From Armillaria gallica (taxonomy: Eukaryota > Basidiomycota > Agaricomycetes > Agaricales > Physalacriaceae), in assembly GCA_037576215.1 (NCBI GenBank), contig JBANDB010000005.1, forward strand, positions 930,001-994,000: DNA of 64,000 nt. The letters are read 5' to 3'. The notes below the pieces were generated by a model. The model was not told the origin of the DNA and did no database searches. It was given only the letters and a program-made list of their open reading frames with translations. This document shows positions 62,453 through 64,000 of this stretch, piece by piece; the stretch's first letter is position 1; every line of letters begins with the position of its first letter. Made by a program: the position numbers and the translations under genes.

Positions 62453-62756
62453 TATGCCACTGAATTTCTATTTCACTAAATACAATTCGATGTGGGGACC
62501 TCGTTCAGCTGTGGATCTGTTTTTCATATCTTCCAGATTCCAGGCATCTCAGAATTCAATGTCCGATATTCGCTTGGCTGTAATCAAGTAGGCTCATATT
62601 GCTTCCATGCTCCCTTAGCTCCAGGCCTATGTAAAGTCTTAAAATATGAGGTAATTTTACTCCCTTCTCTCATCATCCCATTAATTCCTACCTTTCTCTC
62701 TTATAGTCTCCCCCCTCTTCCTCTTCTTCTACCTCGCCTCCACTAGTCTCATCCCC

Positions 62757-63530
62757 AGTGTTGAACATCCCTCTGGCTGTTCCTCGCTCTGTATGCTCCA
62801 TTGTCGAAAGAGTTGGGTTCGAAGGTCTCGGTCCTGTGACCATATGGCATGTACCTTGTCAGGCCAGAGGGTTTATTGATTGTCTCTCTGACGACGATGA
62901 GCTCACTGTTGATAATGGTGAGTCTTTGTACTTTTCTCATTGCTTTCAGTCTCACTGACATTGTGTAGGCCTCCTCACTTGACTTGTCATCAGAGCGGAA
63001 TCCTGATTACATCGTACTCGCCATTCCTTTTGTGTATCTCGATTTTTATTAACATGCCATTAGAAGCTCGTCCGCTGTTGAAATCTAACTGTACAGTGAA
63101 CTACCATTTCCCTTCAATCTGGGCTGACACATATTTTCTCCAGTGCATACACACCCTCGTCACAGGTTACTTTATTGGTGGTGGACTCAATAACCTGCTC
63201 AGTAGGTAGTTCCACATTATATGTATTCCATTAACTGACACATTGCCCTTCACTTGGAAGGGGGTACAACTGGCTGCAGTTTAAGTTGTCTGTGCTCCAA
63301 TGTATGTGGCTCTGCTTCATTATATTTTCATTAGCTTATGTGTCGTTGGATTTTACAGGGCTCCGGAATTTGTTGCTCGTCGAGGTTTGTGGGGCATTTT
63401 GGGTATCGTATTGGACTGAGACGGCACGCCGGTTGTCATGCTCCTGTATGGATGAAGCAAGGGGGAGTTATTAGGAATAGAATTGAGCAGAGATGCATTG
63501 GAACAAATGCTGCTGAGGTAAGTTTATTTT
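62757..63530 (+). pseudogene. Exon remnants of an unrecognised gene
   Basis: Plus-strand pieces separated by splice-like sites read VLNIPLAVPRSVCSIVERVG (62760), IWHVPCQARGFIDCLSDDDE (62843), YFLQCIHTLVTGYFIGGGLN (63133) and FVGHFGYRIGLRRHAGCHAP then VWMKQGGVIRNRI (63385-63482). The spacing of 60-150 bp suits small exons, and the order suggests one gene, perhaps with 61840-62452 as its earlier part. No motif is recognised. 63531-64000 contains nothing I can support. Confidence 0.35.
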
Positions 63531-64000
63531 GATTCCTCCAGAAATGATGATCTAATCACATGCTGTCTTTTGAAGTCTGCAGGCTGGTGGGCATTGAGGA
63601 TGTGTTTGGTATTGGAATGATTCTCGCAGCAGGACTCTGCATTCTATAATGGTGAGTTGATTCAACTTGTTTGTTCTCATCGTTTCTCACATGGTATGTT
63701 ATGTCCTGAAGCTCGTTACTAAGTCATTTAGGCACTGATTTTTACAAAGAGCATAGACAGTGGCCTTTGGGAGGCTCAAATTGCAATGGGGAAGGATTGA
63801 GTGGAGTCAGTGTACATGCTAAGTGTGGACACTGAGAAGTACAACTGATCTGAAATTTGATAGATGCCATCTCATTGACATCCTCAGCAGTTGAGCTGTC
63901 AGCATCAAACATGTGGTCCGACTCGGAATTGTTTATGCAGCGGGATAAAGGCGCATTGTCAGTGAAGACATTAGACACGCAAACTTGTGGAACAGCAGGT

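Overview
The window looks like nuclear DNA from a mushroom-forming basidiomycete (Agaricomycetes). It has short GT-AG introns of about 45-60 bp, a basidiomycete-type secreted/membrane protein at the left edge, KDZ-superfamily and hAT DNA transposons, a Helitron, a TET/JBP dioxygenase gene and solo-LTR-like repeats. Most of it is a transposon graveyard. The only gene that reads cleanly is the partial one at 1-707. The genus cannot be fixed from the sequence.

Layout. 1-707: partial intact membrane-protein gene (minus). 2238-7540: multi-exon gene with an AT-hook-like start, a DUF6729-like region, a WRN-type 3'-5' exonuclease and a Cys-rich tail, broken by three TGA codons and two frameshifts. 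9622-13171 (minus) and 13170-14797 (plus): a KDZ transposase head-to-head with a TET/JBP oxygenase, both decayed. 16161-17899: solo LTR A. 18250-21521: a divergent pair (RNase H1 N-terminal-domain protein and a transposon-associated family protein). 21845-25516 (minus): Helitron Rep/PIF1 helicase remnant. 28202-29580: WD40 pseudogene. 29984-31059 and 43990-45059: near-identical blocks placed upstream of two diverged genes. 33871-35706: solo LTR B (minus). 41790-43078 (minus): fragment of a trehalose-6-phosphate synthase-family gene with introns retained. 50063-58991: a nest in which a short TIR element holds a complete-ended hAT element, which holds a smaller TIR element, which holds solo LTR C. 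59347-60593: a CTAGT-rich LTR-like repeat. 61840-63530: exon remnants of an unrecognised gene.

Two themes join the window. First, almost every premature stop is TGA where the family has arginine (CGA to TGA), and target-site duplications, TIRs and duplicate blocks differ mainly at CG versus TG/CA. This is the footprint of CpG-directed C-to-T mutation, here next to a gene of the 5-methylcytosine oxidase superfamily. Second, the three solo LTRs share a 4-bp target duplication of the form NCGN and carry 4-7 copies of a tRNA B-box-like motif, which suggests CpG-targeted integration and possible TFIIIC-binding arrays.

Product calls rest on translated motifs read by eye and on recalled family signatures. 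No database search was run.
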